This document shows positions 23,467-35,275 of a stretch of DNA of 64,000 bases, in pieces. The notes below the pieces were generated by a model, which saw nothing but the letters and a program-made list of their open reading frames with translations, ran no database searches and had not been told where the DNA came from. Positions within the stretch are counted from its first letter, which is position 1; each line of letters opens with the position of its first letter. The translations under genes and the position numbers were made by a program. This stretch comes from Penicillium oxalicum. Its lineage: Eukaryota > Ascomycota > Eurotiomycetes > Eurotiales > Aspergillaceae. Where the stretch lies: positions 1,240,001-1,304,000 of the forward strand of contig NC_064651.1 of assembly GCF_001723175.1 (NCBI RefSeq), given 5' to 3'.

Positions 23467-24594
23467 GTCTGCTCCTGGTAGCCACCAACCTCCTTTTTTC
23501 CTTCCCTCTATTCTACTCTTTTAATGCTTAATCTTTTTTTACCCATTCTTGTCACTTGAATAATCCATTCGCATATACCCCATCTTCATTTTGGCGTTCT
23601 TTGATTTCCTCCTCTCTGTCGTTATTCAGGTCATTCAACATCAGGGCTAGCTATTCTATCTCACGAAGGTATTCTTCCAACTACTCTTGTACACTCCACG
23701 ATATTTGTCTTTACTTGGCGTAGACGACTTTAATCTGATAGAAAGAATCTCGCCTAATACGTATCAGCCCAGCGAGACATATTAGTTACTCTTTTATGCT
23801 ACCGAGGACTCCCAAGCAAACGCGTCAAATTGGCTCATTTCCCTATCAATGAATTAAGAAAAACAACCAACTGCTGGTCCCGCCGATGCGGCTCGTGTCA
23901 ACGATGTTCTTAGTGAACAGAAAGGGACTGAAATAGAACTATCAAAGAGCTTCCGTTTCAACAAAGACAAAGTGATTCATTCTGAGATTGACCACTCAGA
24001 ACAAGAAATCGAGCTTTTGATCACCAGGCGCTGTGCTCCCTCCTCCGCCCAATGCGACTCTGAAAGAGACTGACTATCCTTTTACTTTACAGATTATAAG
24101 CCCTAAGGTAGATGGTCAACAAAGGAAGCTTTGAAAGGATGAACCAGTTTCTGAAAATAAGCCCGACGTCCTCTTACACCTTTGTCAAAGCATCTTGGAT
24201 CCTATCGATGTCGAGCTCTTCCGTCAGTCAAGGATACTTATTTGTCGATCAAGGTCAAGAGGTCCTCGACTAATACTTAAGATGCTCTTGCGCTCGCCCT
24301 CGAAATTCATCATTCAGCTTTGATTCATCAAAAGAGAAGCACGTTCTCCTCTACCAAACAGACTTGCTCAGAAGACCAATCCCTTGATCACTGATATCAA
24401 GCATCCCAAGACTTAACTGCTTGCCTGACCTCAGTCAAATTTCACCTGAACATCCTTCACCCATCCGCCCGCAAGGAATCATCCTCGCTGTCTTCTACAA
24501 TTTAGGCATCGCCCACCAAAGAATTCTTCCATATCTCCGAACCAAAATTGCGCCTGCAAAAGTTCTCACCAAACATTTCCACTTCAAAGACAAT
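23467..24594. other. intergenic, 1.1 kb
   Basis: 3' flank of the 1205-aa gene and upstream of the small orphan ORF. T-rich near 23490-23545. No conserved ORF, RNA gene or repeat was recognised. The open frame of the orphan extends back to about 24421 without an ATG. Confidence 0.4.
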
Positions 24595-25113
24595 ATGTTG
24601 CAATACCCGCCCACCCACTCTAACACAAAACCACCAGCAGACCATCACACCACATATGGCTCAATTCGATGTTCACGAGAACCGACGAGCCCCTCGCCCG
24701 AACTCGAAACCATATGGTTCAATACCTCCAGCTCCATTCCCTACAGTCCAACCAGTGAAGTAGGCCAGCCCTGGATCCAAGACAAGCACAAGCCCATCGG
24801 CCCAAAGCACAAACAGATCATGATAAGTCCCCATTTCCCCTTAAACCCGGAAGAAGTGATCCGGGATCTCCCGGGAGAACTGCAACTGTTCGAGCTTGTG
24901 AAGCGCGTGGCTCGTGCGGGAATCGATCTCGAGGCTCTGGGTAAGCTGACAGTGAGACTTTTGTACCGGCGTGATGGTTTTTGTCGTCGGCTTGTGACGG
25001 AGCTTGTTGATGGGGGGGAGTCGTTGGAGAAGATTGGGGATGCGTTGCTGCAGTATTATAATATTCGGGATTGTGATGGGTTACCGCTTTGGGTGTATGC
25101 TGACAGGTACTAA
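24595..25113 (+). CDS. orphan hypothetical protein, 172 aa
   Basis: The frame opens at ATG 24595 (MLQYPPTHSNTK) and stops after VYADRY. The family is not recognised. The first 90 residues are polar and Pro/Ser/His-rich. The second half is more ordered: LNPEEVIRDLPGELQLFELV, KRVARAGIDLEALGKLTVRL, then a helix-like LVDGGESLEKIGDALLQYY. The 3' half uses many GGG, TTG and TAT codons (around 25005-25085), unlike the C-rich codons of neighbours, which hints at an orphan or lineage-restricted gene. A possible poly(A) signal AATAAA lies at 25311-25316. It could be a chance ORF, but the helical, charged second half makes coding plausible. Confidence 0.45.
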   Translation: MLQYPPTHSNTKPPADHHTTYGSIRCSREPTSPSPELETIWFNTSSSIPYSPTSEVGQPWIQDKHKPIGPKHKQIMISPHFPLNPEEVIRDLPGELQLFELVKRVARAGIDLEALGKLTVRLLYRRDGFCRRLVTELVDGGESLEKIGDALLQYYNIRDCDGLPLWVYADRY

Positions 25114-25629
25114 TTGGGTTCAGGATAGGGTTTCGTGGTTTGCTCTGGAGATGTGCTTGTGTTCTAGAGGTCAAGAACCCTGGTGGTTTGTTGTGTGTGA
25201 CTAGAGGATTTTGACAGGAGTGTTTAATCTTTTGTTCTCCGAGGGCTTATGCAAAAGACTTCCTTTAGAATTTTAAAATGTATTATTCAGACAGGAGAGT
25301 AGAACCAGAAAATAAAGATATCCCAGCTTTAAAGTACATGTCCCAAAAAAGGGGAAGCAATAGATGATACAGTGCCATGATCCAGGACCTCATCAAAAAG
25401 CACCTTGGGTCCAACATCGTAGCATGGGGAGTGTGAACATGCTTTTTTCTATGCGTGTAAGGGGATTTGCACTGCGACGACTGATATAGAAGCCATAAGT
25501 CCTGTCTGGCCGTGCGATGGGGTGTAAGCGTGTTGGATGATAGTTGTACATGGGTAGGGAGAGGGAGGGGGAAAGGAGAAGATGGCCGGACGCGCGACTT
25601 TAAGACGGGGTTGACGCTGATACAGACGC
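25114..25629. other. intergenic between convergent orphan ORF and MEF1
   Basis: Both neighbours end here. An AATAAA at 25311-25316 could serve the plus-strand gene. Nothing else was recognised. Confidence 0.4.
25311..25316 (+). promoter_or_regulatory. candidate poly(A) signal AATAAA
   Basis: Lies about 200 nt downstream of the stop of the small plus-strand orphan ORF. Fungal poly(A) signals are degenerate, so this is suggestive only. Confidence 0.35.
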
Positions 25630-28238
25630 TTATTTCTTATTTCGGTCAGCTTGAGCCTTCTGGTACTTGGCGATAAGCTCCTTCCTAGAAAGTAACAATT
25701 GGGTTAGCATCGATCTCATTCTAAGAAACTGCAACACCACTGAGGGGACGTACTGGACTTGTGGAGGAGCCTTCTCGTAATGGCTGAACTCCATGGTATA
25801 TTCACCCTTGCCCTGGGTAGCAGCACGGAGGTTGGAGCTGAAGCCGAACATGCCGTTCAGACTGCAGTCCGCGTAGATGGTGAACTCATCAACACCGGTC
25901 TCGGTGTCATTGATGGTGGCACCACGCTTGTTCAGCAGACCAATAACATCACCTTGGAACTCCGAGGGAGCAGTGACCACTGTCTTCATCAAGGGCTCCA
26001 GCACGGCAGGGTTACTCTCAGTGAAAGCCTTACGGAAGGCCTGCTGCGTAGCATTCTTGAACGCCATTTCAGACGAATCAGTCATGTGAGTGGCACCATC
26101 GTTGATGACCATGGAGGTGCCAAGAACCTTGTGGCCGATGAGAGGACCCTTCTCGCAAGAGATGTTGAAGCCCTTTTCACAAGCGTACAAGAACTTCTCC
26201 GAAATGCTACCACCAACGACTTGCTGCTCGAACTTGTTCTCCTCAAGAGTACCGGTAGGCTCCATCCATCCCATAACACGGGCATAGTCACCAGCACCAC
26301 CGGTTTGCTTCTTGAGCAAGTGATCAAATTCAACACGACGACCGATCGTCTCACGGTATGCGACCTGGGGCTGACCAGTCTCGCAATCGACGCGATACTC
26401 TCGGCGCATACGCTCGACGTAGATGTCAAGGTGGAGTTCACCCATGCCGGAAATGATGGTCTGCTCACTCTCGCTATCGTAAGTGACGCGGAAAGTGGGG
26501 TCCTCGCGCTGGAAACGGGCCATGGCCTTGGAAAAGTTGGCCGCATCCTTAGTTTGCTTGGGCTTGATAGAAAGCGAGATGACAGGCTCCGGGACAAACA
26601 TGGACGACATGCTGTAGCCAAGTTGACCGTCGGTAAAGGTATCACCGGACGCACACTCAACACCGAACACGGCGCAGATCTCACCAGCTCCAATTTCGTT
26701 GACTTCCTCCATCTCATTGGAGTGCATACGCACAATACGAGGCACCTTCACCTTCTTGTTGTTGCGAGCGTTGAACACATTGGAACCCTTGCGGAGGGTA
26801 CCCTGGTACACCCGAATGTAGGTCAACTGGCCAAAGTTACTCTCCTCCAGCTTGAATGCAAGACCGACAAAGGGCAGGGAGTTGTAGGGAACGAGCTTCA
26901 CGGAAGCCTCGTTTCGCTTTTGATCCAGGGCCAGATTCTCCACCTCCGCGGGATTAGGCAAGAAGTCGACGACACCGTCCAGCATGGGCTGGACAGACTT
27001 GTTAGCCAGAGCAGATCCCATGAAGACGGGAGTGAACTTCAGGCCGATGGTGGCACGGCGAATGGCAGCGCGGAGCTGGTCTTCAGTGGGCTCACCCTCA
27101 TCCAGGAAAATCTCAGCGATCTCGTCGTCGACGTCGGCGAGGGTCTCAATAAGCATCGCCCGTCGCTCTTGAGCAATGTCCTTGACCTTGTCAGGAATTT
27201 TGTCAGACTCAACGATGTCTTCACCACTCTCGCCCCTGTTGTAAAGTGCCTTCATGCGGATCAAGTCAACGACTCCCTCAAACTCGTCCTCGGCACCGAT
27301 AGGGACCTGGACTGCAGCAGCAGGCATCTTGAGCTTGGTGTTGATCTGTTCAATGGCCTTGAATGGGTTGGCACCCATACGGTCCATCTTGTTGACGAAG
27401 GAGATACGGGGCACGTTGTAACGGCGCATTTGACGATCAACAGTGATAGTCTGGGACTGGACACCGGAGACAGCGCACAGAATCATGACGGCACCATCCA
27501 GAACGCGCAGCGCTCTCTCGACTTCGATGGTGAAATCAATGTGGCCAGGGGTATCAATCAAGTTGATGTGGTACTTTTGATCGACGCCCTGCTTGTCCTT
27601 CTTGACCCAGTCACAGAAAGTGGCTGCAGACTGAATGGTGATACCCTTCTCACGTTCCAAATCCATCGAGTCCATCTTGGCACCGACGGCATCTCGTCCG
27701 CGGACCTCGTGGATTGCTTTGATACGGCCGGTATAGAAAAGGACTCGCTCGGTACATGTGGTCTTGCCGCTGTCGATGTGGGCCTGCGACCAGGAAATCA
27801 CTCGTTAGAAGCTGTGTAGTGTGCCTATGCAAGACTTCAAGATGATACATACGGCGATACCAATGTTTCGGACTTTGTCCAAGCGAGCAGCTTCGATGGG
27901 ATCCAAGTTGTCAATGATGGCGGCTTGCGACAGACTGTCAGGGCTGGCCGCAGCAGCCTCCAGACTAGAACAAGGTGAACGTCGTTAGTGAACCAAGTCA
28001 GAAGATATTGATGATTATTGCTGCAAGCATACACTGCGGAAGCACTGGCAGACGCGGCGTTGCGGCGTTGTTCCCATTGCCTCAAAATCGACTGATAAGC
28101 CGGCGCGACTCCGGACGGCCGCAAGGCGGACGTGGATGCGCATCGCAAGCGGAGGAGACTTTGTGACTGGAATCGGGCAGTGCTGGTCAGACCAGACAAA
28201 GCACGGTATGGTAACCGTGCAAGAGAAGGGTTCCTCAT
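25630..28238 (-). CDS. mef1: mitochondrial translation elongation factor G (EF-G1/Mef1)
   Basis: Four exons (28033-28238, 27853-27964, 25754-27783, 25630-25684) encode 800 residues; introns are 68, 69 and 69 nt. The GTPase drives ribosome translocation in mitochondrial protein synthesis. The ATG at 28238 begins [20 protein letters not shown], an Arg/Ser-rich targeting sequence. Exon joining rebuilds the G1 motif as [12 protein letters not shown], split by intron 2. Further motifs are [12 protein letters not shown] (G2), [20 protein letters not shown] (G3), [20 protein letters not shown] (G4) and [20 protein letters not shown], followed by EF-G domains II-V ([37 protein letters not shown]). 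The last exon gives [18 protein letters not shown] long open frame on the opposite strand (25759-27819) is treated as a codon-bias shadow. Confidence 0.97.
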
Positions 28239-28892
28239 CACGACAGTCAACTCTCACCAAGATTGGGTCGATCTCAAAACGACTTGATCTCGAACGTGTT
28301 TTGGCGGGAAAAAAAGTTCGGGGAAGCCAGGAACATGTCACGTGATACACCGTCAGGGAGGGCGAATTACAAGACCGCCTGCTGTGCATTCACATTGCAG
28401 CCTCGTCGAGTCCAATGATTTAGCCTCATATGTTATGTGGAGGTAATGTGTTCCAAAAACTTCGAAGATCCTCGTAAATTTTACAATAACAGCCCTGAAA
28501 AGTGAAAAACATCCGACTGTACAGTTTCCAAATGATAGAGATTGTTGACCTTTCTGCAAAATGATTGGAAGCTGTAAATGCTCGTCATGAAGCTAATGTA
28601 CAAGTATAAAAGAGTATCCGGGCGCCGTGGAATATCCGCCATTTTGGGGGCCAGAGAGAGATATGAATGGGGTATGATATCGAGTGGGAATCCGACAGGT
28701 CATCAGAGGCCGTGTCGTTGTCCTGACCGTTGAACATTTCGCACAGAGGCTCGGGTGCAATCTAGACTAGATCGGCGATGATGGTACGCATGTCGCTTCG
28801 CGTGCGATCTCCGATTGAGGTACGGACTGCAAGCACCACCAGAACCATGAGCCACCGTTTCAACAGTAGACAAGGAAATCGCAAGAATTCCT
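28239..28892. other. intergenic: MEF1 upstream and bL36m 3' side
   Basis: Presumed MEF1 promoter and bL36m downstream flank. No ORF, RNA gene or repeat of note. Confidence 0.4.
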
Positions 28893-29388
28893 CTATTTCC
28901 CTTGTCGTTGCTTGTGCTTGGGATTTTTGGAGCTAAAAGACGGTCGTTAAGTCAGCCAAATTCGACCAATGACGCACGAAAGGTAACTTTGTCCGAGACT
29001 CACCAGATGATGTATACACGGTTCTTGCGGCGGACAGGCTGCAGAAACATGTACTTAGCGACGCTCAACGTAAAGCATTTAGCTCTCATAGAGAGCTACC
29101 CCTTCGCCGGGATGCTGGAGTGCATACCTTGCAGCCATCACACAACCGTTTCACGGAGGAGCGTGTCTTCATGCCGCGGACCTGTTCAACCTGCCGACTC
29201 ATACCCACGGTGGTAGCGACAGCATTGCCTACTCCTGCGGATGAAGCGCGTAGCCTCGTGAGGCCATTTTGAATCAAGTGTGAAAAGGGACGGAGTGACA
29301 TTGAGCCAGGGATCGACCGGCGGGAGACGGCTGGGAGGAGCTGGCGAAGCGCGCTCGGCGCGCCAAGGACAGTGCGGAGCGAGAACAT
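28893..29388 (-). CDS. rtc6: mitochondrial large-subunit ribosomal protein bL36m
   Basis: Three exons (29128-29388, 29004-29038, 28893-28932) encode 111 residues; introns are 89 and 71 nt. The bacterial-type L36 core is assembled from all three exons: MKTRSSVKRLCDGCK, PVRRKNRVYIIC, then SKNPKHKQRQGK. The CX2C...C...H zinc-ribbon residues are present (Cys in LCDGC, Cys in IIC, His in PKH). About 72 N-terminal residues, Arg-rich with few acidic residues, precede the core and look like a mitochondrial targeting extension. The yeast homologue is RTC6/MRPL36-type bL36m. Exon 2 is only 35 nt and exon 3 only 40 nt, so simple ORF calling would miss the C-terminus. Confidence 0.93.
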
Positions 29389-29944
29389 GGCGAGTGGATG
29401 CGAAGCGAGTGTAGGATCTCAAGTCCAATGAAACTCACAACTCTGCTTCCACAATCTTATATTGAGGACATCAACTGACAACGACGTCGCCGCTATGCTC
29501 CGCAGTTGCTCACGACGGGAAGATTGTTGCCCGGAGCTTCTGTATCGCCGAGTCGCCGGGCCTCATCGGACGAGTGGGTCCAAGCGGAGATGCTAAAGAG
29601 CATACGAGGTGTTCACTTCTCTACCATAAGCACTCGACCCGTGCGAGGTTTGATGAAAACTTCAATTTCGGGAAACAAACAGTTTGAATTTTGTTATTGA
29701 AAAATGACTATGATTGAAAATCTCGCCCAATACAGTTGTCGAGGTAGATTACTGACCCGCTAGTCTATCTGGGGATTGAAACCGAACGCCGAAAAGAAAG
29801 GAGATGCAAAAACAACCGCCGTACGTGGGGACCGCTAACAGTGAAAGAAGCAAACAGGTATCGAAAATGCGTCATACGATGCGAAAAGCCAAGTGCTTTT
29901 GTTTTCATGATCACTTGCGAACGCAATGGATGCAAGCTTCTTTC
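29389..29944. other. intergenic: bL36m upstream and ILV1 3' side
   Basis: Presumed bL36m promoter and ILV1 3' flank. Nothing recognised. Confidence 0.4.
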
Positions 29945-31728
29945 TCAGGAACGAAGGAAAGTTCGGTATGTCGGCGAGTCGGTATGCTCGCTGAAGGGGT
30001 AGCCCACATCCCTCAAAAACGACTCTAGATCATCTTTCTCTTCAGTGGGGCACTGAATCGCCGCAAGGACCTTGCCAACGTCACCGCCATAGTTGCGGTA
30101 GTGGAATAGGGAGATATTCTGACTCGGGCGAAGTGTGGTCAAGAACTTGGCAAGCGCACCAGGCCGCTCGGGGAATTCGAACATGAAGAGACGCTCATCA
30201 GCCACATCGGAGCGACCACCGACCATGAAACGGACGTGACGCTTGGCCAGCTCATCGTCGCTCAAGTCGCGGACGGACATCCCAGCGTGCTCCAAGTCGC
30301 CCATGATCTTTTTGAGATCATCGCGTCCCGTTTGAGCAGACAGGGAAATACCCATGAGCACGTCGGCGGATGCGTCACGCGCGTAGCGGTAGCTAAACGC
30401 GGTGACTGCTTGGGGCAAGATGACTTCGACGAGCCTGCCAAAGGCGCCAGGCTTCTCGGGAATGTTGACGCTGAGAAGGGCTTCCTTCTTCTCACCCAAA
30501 GCAGCCCGCTCGGCGACAAAGCGGAGCCGGTCAAAGTCCATGTTTGCGCCGGAGGTCACGGCGATCAACTCACGGCCAGAATCAGGGCTGGGGTTCCGGT
30601 GAGACCATTTCTTGAGTCCCGCCAGACTGAGCGCACCAGCGGGCTCGATCACCGACCGAGTGTCTTCAAAGACATCCTTAATGGCCGCACAGATTTCGTC
30701 GGTAGAAACCTGAACAACCTCGTCGATGACTTCCCGGCTGACGCGCCACGTTTCCTCGCCCACGGTTTTAACAGCCGCACCGTCCGCGAAGAGGCCAACC
30801 TCCTTCAAGAGGACACGCTCGCCCCCGTTGAGCGATTGAGCCATGGCGTTGGCCTCGTGCGCTTCCACACCGATGATCTTCACGTGAGGGGCAATGCGCT
30901 TCAAGTACACACCGATGCCGGCAATGAGACCACCGCCACCAACACCGCAAAAGACCGCTTCCAATTTCTCCAAGTTCGCCTGGCGCAACAGTTCCATGCC
31001 GATCGTACCCTGGCCTGCAATGACATAGGGATCGTCGAATGGTGGGATGTTGGTGAGTCCGTGCTGCTTCTCCAACCGATGGGCCTCTTCCTTGGCAGCG
31101 TCAAAGTCATTGCCGTGAAGGACGACGCTGCCTCCGAGGCGAGCAACATTCAAGTGCTTAATGGCGGGTGTACCCGAAGGCATCACGATGGTTGCGGGGA
31201 TTCGGAGGTGACGAGCGGAATAGGCGACACCTTGAGCGTGATTTCCCGCAGAGCAAGCAATCACACCCTTCCAGCGCTGATCTGGAGTGAGATGGGCCAT
31301 CTTGTTGTAGGCGCCACGCAGCTTAAAGCTGAATACAGGAAGCAAATCCTCTCGCTTCAGGAGGACCCGACTCTCCAATCGATTGCTGAGGTTGACCGCA
31401 TGAGTCAGAGGACTCTCGTCAATCACATCGTACACTCGTGAGGTGAGAATCAAGCGCAGATACTATAGATATAACGTGCACCAAATTAGAATGGATCACA
31501 AGCGTCTCAATTGGCATCTGCAGCAGAGGATGGCAATGATGTGCGTACGTCTGGATATCCGTTTGGAAGCAAAAAGGCATCGGGGATACCCCAATTGGGT
31601 GGGACACCGGGGATACGCTCTGAGCGCTCGGAGGGGGGAGTGGGCGCGGCCGAATACTCAGTCAAGGCCAAGCCACTCATTTTGGGGGTCACTGGGGTCG
31701 TGACCCTGGTGAGAGGTTCTCCAGACAT
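29945..31728 (-). CDS. ilv1: threonine deaminase (threonine dehydratase), isoleucine biosynthesis
   Basis: Two exons (31549-31728 and 29945-31462) encode 565 residues; the intron is 86 nt and joins NGYPD to [13 protein letters not shown]. The PLP enzyme converts threonine to 2-oxobutanoate, the first committed step to isoleucine, usually in mitochondria. The PLP lysine lies in [12 protein letters not shown] (about Lys107), the phosphate-binding loops are SAGNHAQG and [10 protein letters not shown], and [18 protein letters not shown] follows. Two ACT-like regulatory regions fill the C-terminal third ([32 protein letters not shown]), the site of feedback control by isoleucine/valine in this family. 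The start MSGEPLTRV was chosen by the usual length; an in-frame ATG at 31839 would add an Arg-rich extension that could be a presequence. Confidence 0.96.
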
Positions 31729-32883
31729 GCTGATACTGTCTGATCTCTTGCACTCTCTCTCAGAAAGAAAAAGCGTAAAATTTTTCAACCGTGGTCGACA
31801 GGAAGGAGGTACAGTCGAAGAGATTGAATTGGAAGACATGATGGCCCCTCTGACTCTTTTTTCATGCAGAGGCGGCACCGCGATCGGAGCTTGTTCCCTT
31901 ATGTCATCCACCCAAAGATCTGGTGGGGAGGCTCCAGTGCAGTGAGCTCTTGCGACGGATTGCAGACTAAGTGGGTTTGATCGGAGATGGTGGGAAATTC
32001 CTTTGAGGATCCCGGATGCTCATTTATATCGGTGCCCAATTTGATAATCAAGTATTTCAAAACTTAGTACGGGGGAATATAGTTACGGTCAGCTTCATGG
32101 ACTGGAAGGTTGCTCCAGGCTAATTTCTCACTCTGCATTTGATGACGAGGGACACAGTCTCCAGCTGGAACGAATGAACGGGGAGCAGGGCTCAGATACC
32201 ACCACTAAGTTGGAGCTACCCTCGATATTACCGATAGTCTGAGATCGAACATGCGTTCGGATAAGCTGATCGATGAGTGGCGGTGAAGTGCCGCGAATCC
32301 AGACCCCCCCAGTATGGCGTGCTTCTTGTGCAAGAGTTCAAGTCCTCGGCCTTGAACGATACGACCAACGACACCCGAGCGGATCCAAGCCAAATGCCAA
32401 CCATCTCTCTGAAAGAAACAATCATCTTCTGAGAAGCCAACTAATTCTGAAACGTGGAGTGGAATACATCCTCACATGGCCTTCTCATCTGATTAGATCG
32501 GGACGAATGTGAGATCCTGAGGGACTTTGGGTTCCGTGGATCTTGTTATGAGTGGACTCTGCAGGGGGAAGAGGTCTGATGTCGACCGCCTGGACATGTG
32601 CATAGTCATGGTGGATGAAAAAAAATCCTAGAGGAACTTTGCGACCTTATGCCTCGTTGAGGTCTGAATTGACCGCGAGCTTATTTTTTTTGGATCTCCG
32701 CTTCGACTGAGTCCTCAATCCGATCAACTCCATTCCCGCCAGGACAATTCCCGGGTTAAGCGCCGCAGCTCCGCAGATACGATCGCCACCCGCGATAAGA
32801 GATCTGCCGAGTTGTCCGATGCAATTCATCCACCGCACCGACTGTATTCCTCCAACCAGAAGACCACCCGACTCACAGACATC
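31729..32883. promoter_or_regulatory. divergent upstream region ILV1 / RCF1
   Basis: A 1.15-kb region between divergent start codons. The ILV1 frame stays open upstream to about 31911, with a second ATG at 31839. No other gene, RNA or repeat was recognised. Confidence 0.45.
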
Positions 32884-33672
32884 ATGAACCGCTCACCGGT
32901 CCCCTCGTCCTTTGACGAAAACCCGTAAGTCATGTCATGATCTCTCTGGGTCGAGAGTGCAAAGGGCTGGACCGCGGCCTTGCGAGTCTGCGACTGCCCA
33001 ACGCCCTCCAATCACGGTGGTAGTTTGTGAGTAGCTAATCGGGGATCCCTTGTCACACAGTCAGTTCAAGGAGGAGAGTGGTGCACAGAAATTCACCAGA
33101 CGTCTCAAGGAAGAGCCATTGATTCCGCTAGGTGAGTGGACTCGGACTCCCCTAACATTGCGACTACCCTATTCCCTCCCTTTCTTTGTCTCTCTCTCTC
33201 GTTCTCTCGTATAGGCGGGAAGCTGACCCATCTCATCCTCGTTGCAGGATGCGCGGCCACCTGTTATGCCCTCTACCGTGCCTACCGATCGATGCGAGCC
33301 GGGGACTCTGCCGAGATGAACCGCATGTTCCGCGCCCGTATCTACGCGCAGGCATTTACGCTCGTTGCCGTCGTCGCCGGTGGAATGTACTTCAAGACCG
33401 AGCGCCAACAACGTCGTGAGTTTGAACAGGCGGTTGAGGAGCGCAAAGCACAAGAAAAGCGGGATGCATGGCTTCGCGAGCTAGAGATCCGTGACAAGGA
33501 GGATCGGGAATGGCGTGAGCGTCACGCGGCCATCGAGGCGGCGGCCAAGGAAGCTGGTCAGAGGCCCTCTTCCAGCGAGCCCGACGCTGCTCGATCAGCG
33601 ATCGAGCCGGCGGATGAAAAGTCAATCGGCGTGATGGATGCCGTGCGGGCGTTGCTCTCCAAGAGAGCTTGA
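32884..33672 (+). CDS. rcf1: respiratory supercomplex factor 1 (HIG1 domain)
   Basis: Three exons (32884-32924, 33061-33131, 33215-33672) encode 189 residues; introns are 136 and 83 nt. Rcf1 sits in the inner mitochondrial membrane and helps associate cytochrome c oxidase with complex III. The N-terminus [20 protein letters not shown] leads to [14 protein letters not shown], a hallmark of the family. Two membrane helices follow ([18 protein letters not shown] and [14 protein letters not shown]), with the HIG1-type [10 protein letters not shown] between them. A long charged, helical C-terminal tail ([20 protein letters not shown]) extends past the membrane domain. Length and order agree with fungal Rcf1/Aim31. 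Confidence 0.95.
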
Positions 33673-35275
33673 GCCGAACTCGGACAAAAGTACCCTACAC
33701 CGCGTCTTGTCCCTGAGGTCGATTTATGGCACGTGTAAAATATTCGAGAGTCGCTGAGGGGGTTCAAAGCATCATCATTTGTACATAGGCAATCCCACCT
33801 CCAACCTGATACGATTTATTTTAATTGGTTCTACGTTCGCCACGTCTCTCGAATGTGTTTGGGGTGACCGGTTGGATAGCAATCGGCAATGATGGAAACC
33901 TTTCCAGCGTATGTTCTTCACCCGGTTTCACTGTCGATATGTGTGAGCATGCGGGGAAATTCTCGTACTTGGAACATTCCTTGGTAGGTTGAGTCAGACT
34001 CACTCTTTATTTAGTTTGCGTGTACTGGAATCTCACCCAACGCGTTCTCTCGGTTACACTGCCTGTGCAGCTCTCTTGGTAAAAGCTGTGCCGACTCTGC
34101 GAATGGACGAGGGTCCAGGGTCCAGGTGACTCAATCTCATGCTCCTCATTCCGAGGTGCCTGAATGAAGAGACATGAGCCTAGTCATGTCCAGACTCGCT
34201 CAGCAGATGTACCGGAGTAGTGAACAAAAAAAATGGAGTCGGTCAGTAACGAGCAAACCTGTTGAGCGACCGCCCATCAGAGACTGTCACACCCTCGTCG
34301 AGGTACCTCGGTTTCCTTGTGAGATCGACAATTCCGATCGTCATGAACTCGGCAGAACTCGCTCAAACGAGAGCCTAGCGCGCACCAACTCACATCAGAG
34401 TTTGCGCGAGTGGCTGGCCAATGTGGACGTAAATGTCAGAGAGTCAGCCCCAAAACAAGCTCTCGTCTCTGCGTGCTGCAGTTCAAGCTGATCGTGACCG
34501 AAGTACATTAGGTACAATATCTCCCGAGGCGGTAGACCTGCGGCACCTGGTCACCCAAGGAGGGTACCAAGCTTGGCCCATGCGATGAGTGAATTGTCGA
34601 TTGATGGCAGACGATTTCAGCGCGGGGGAATACCATATGATTATGCTGTACGACCCACGAAAGAGAAGTCTGACTCAATTTCAAGTGAGAAAGTTCAAGG
34701 TCTATCACACGAGATGCACGAGGGACCGACGAACAAAATGGGTTCCGCGGCCGGGATTCCGTGATCGACCGTTGCGCCGTACGGTTCGAAGCCCAGAGTG
34801 GAACTTTCCTTCCGCTCGTGAACGAGACCAGCATGCAGCTATACCCTTGTAAGCTAGCCTATCTTCATGGCGTGTGCTTGTTGTGAAAGATGGGTCCAAA
34901 TCCGAGGCTCCCATCACGTCATGGTCATGGACGCCTCGGTCTGGCTATGAGGATGGAAAGGGAAGATGATTCCAGGACACGGGAGGGCGTGGCTCTCAAT
35001 GTATTTAACATGACATTGAGCCTGGCTGTCCTAGATCTTTAGCTCTGAGATTGGAACTGACCATATAGTTCTGCCCTTTCTTTGGGATCTTTGTGCGGTG
35101 CAAATCAAACTTACGAGTCTTTTGGTGAGCCCCCAAATCCATCTTCGACATATTGCAATATCTTCACCACAACAAGCTGGTCAGCATTCGGGGCAAATAA
35201 ATACTCTCCGACGATCACCGCAACCATCTACCACTCTTTTGTGACACCCACCTTTTTATTCTCATATAATTCATC
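33673..35275. other. intergenic, 1.6 kb
   Basis: 3' flank of RCF1 and upstream of the MARVEL-like gene. Several short ORFs occur (for example 34174-34491 and 34589-34852), but none has a recognisable domain or supported exon structure. No repeat or RNA gene was recognised. Confidence 0.4.

Noticed and set aside
25759..27819. 686-codon open frame on the plus strand
   Set aside because: It lies exactly antisense to the well-supported MEF1 exon 3 and its translation has no recognisable domain; it is a shadow of third-position codon bias.
30236..31441. 401-codon open frame on the plus strand
   Set aside because: Antisense to the ILV1 coding exon, with no domain; a codon-bias shadow.
32325..32350. 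GAGTTCAAGTCC resembling a tRNA B box
   Set aside because: No paired T-stem, anticodon arm or acceptor stem could be drawn around it.
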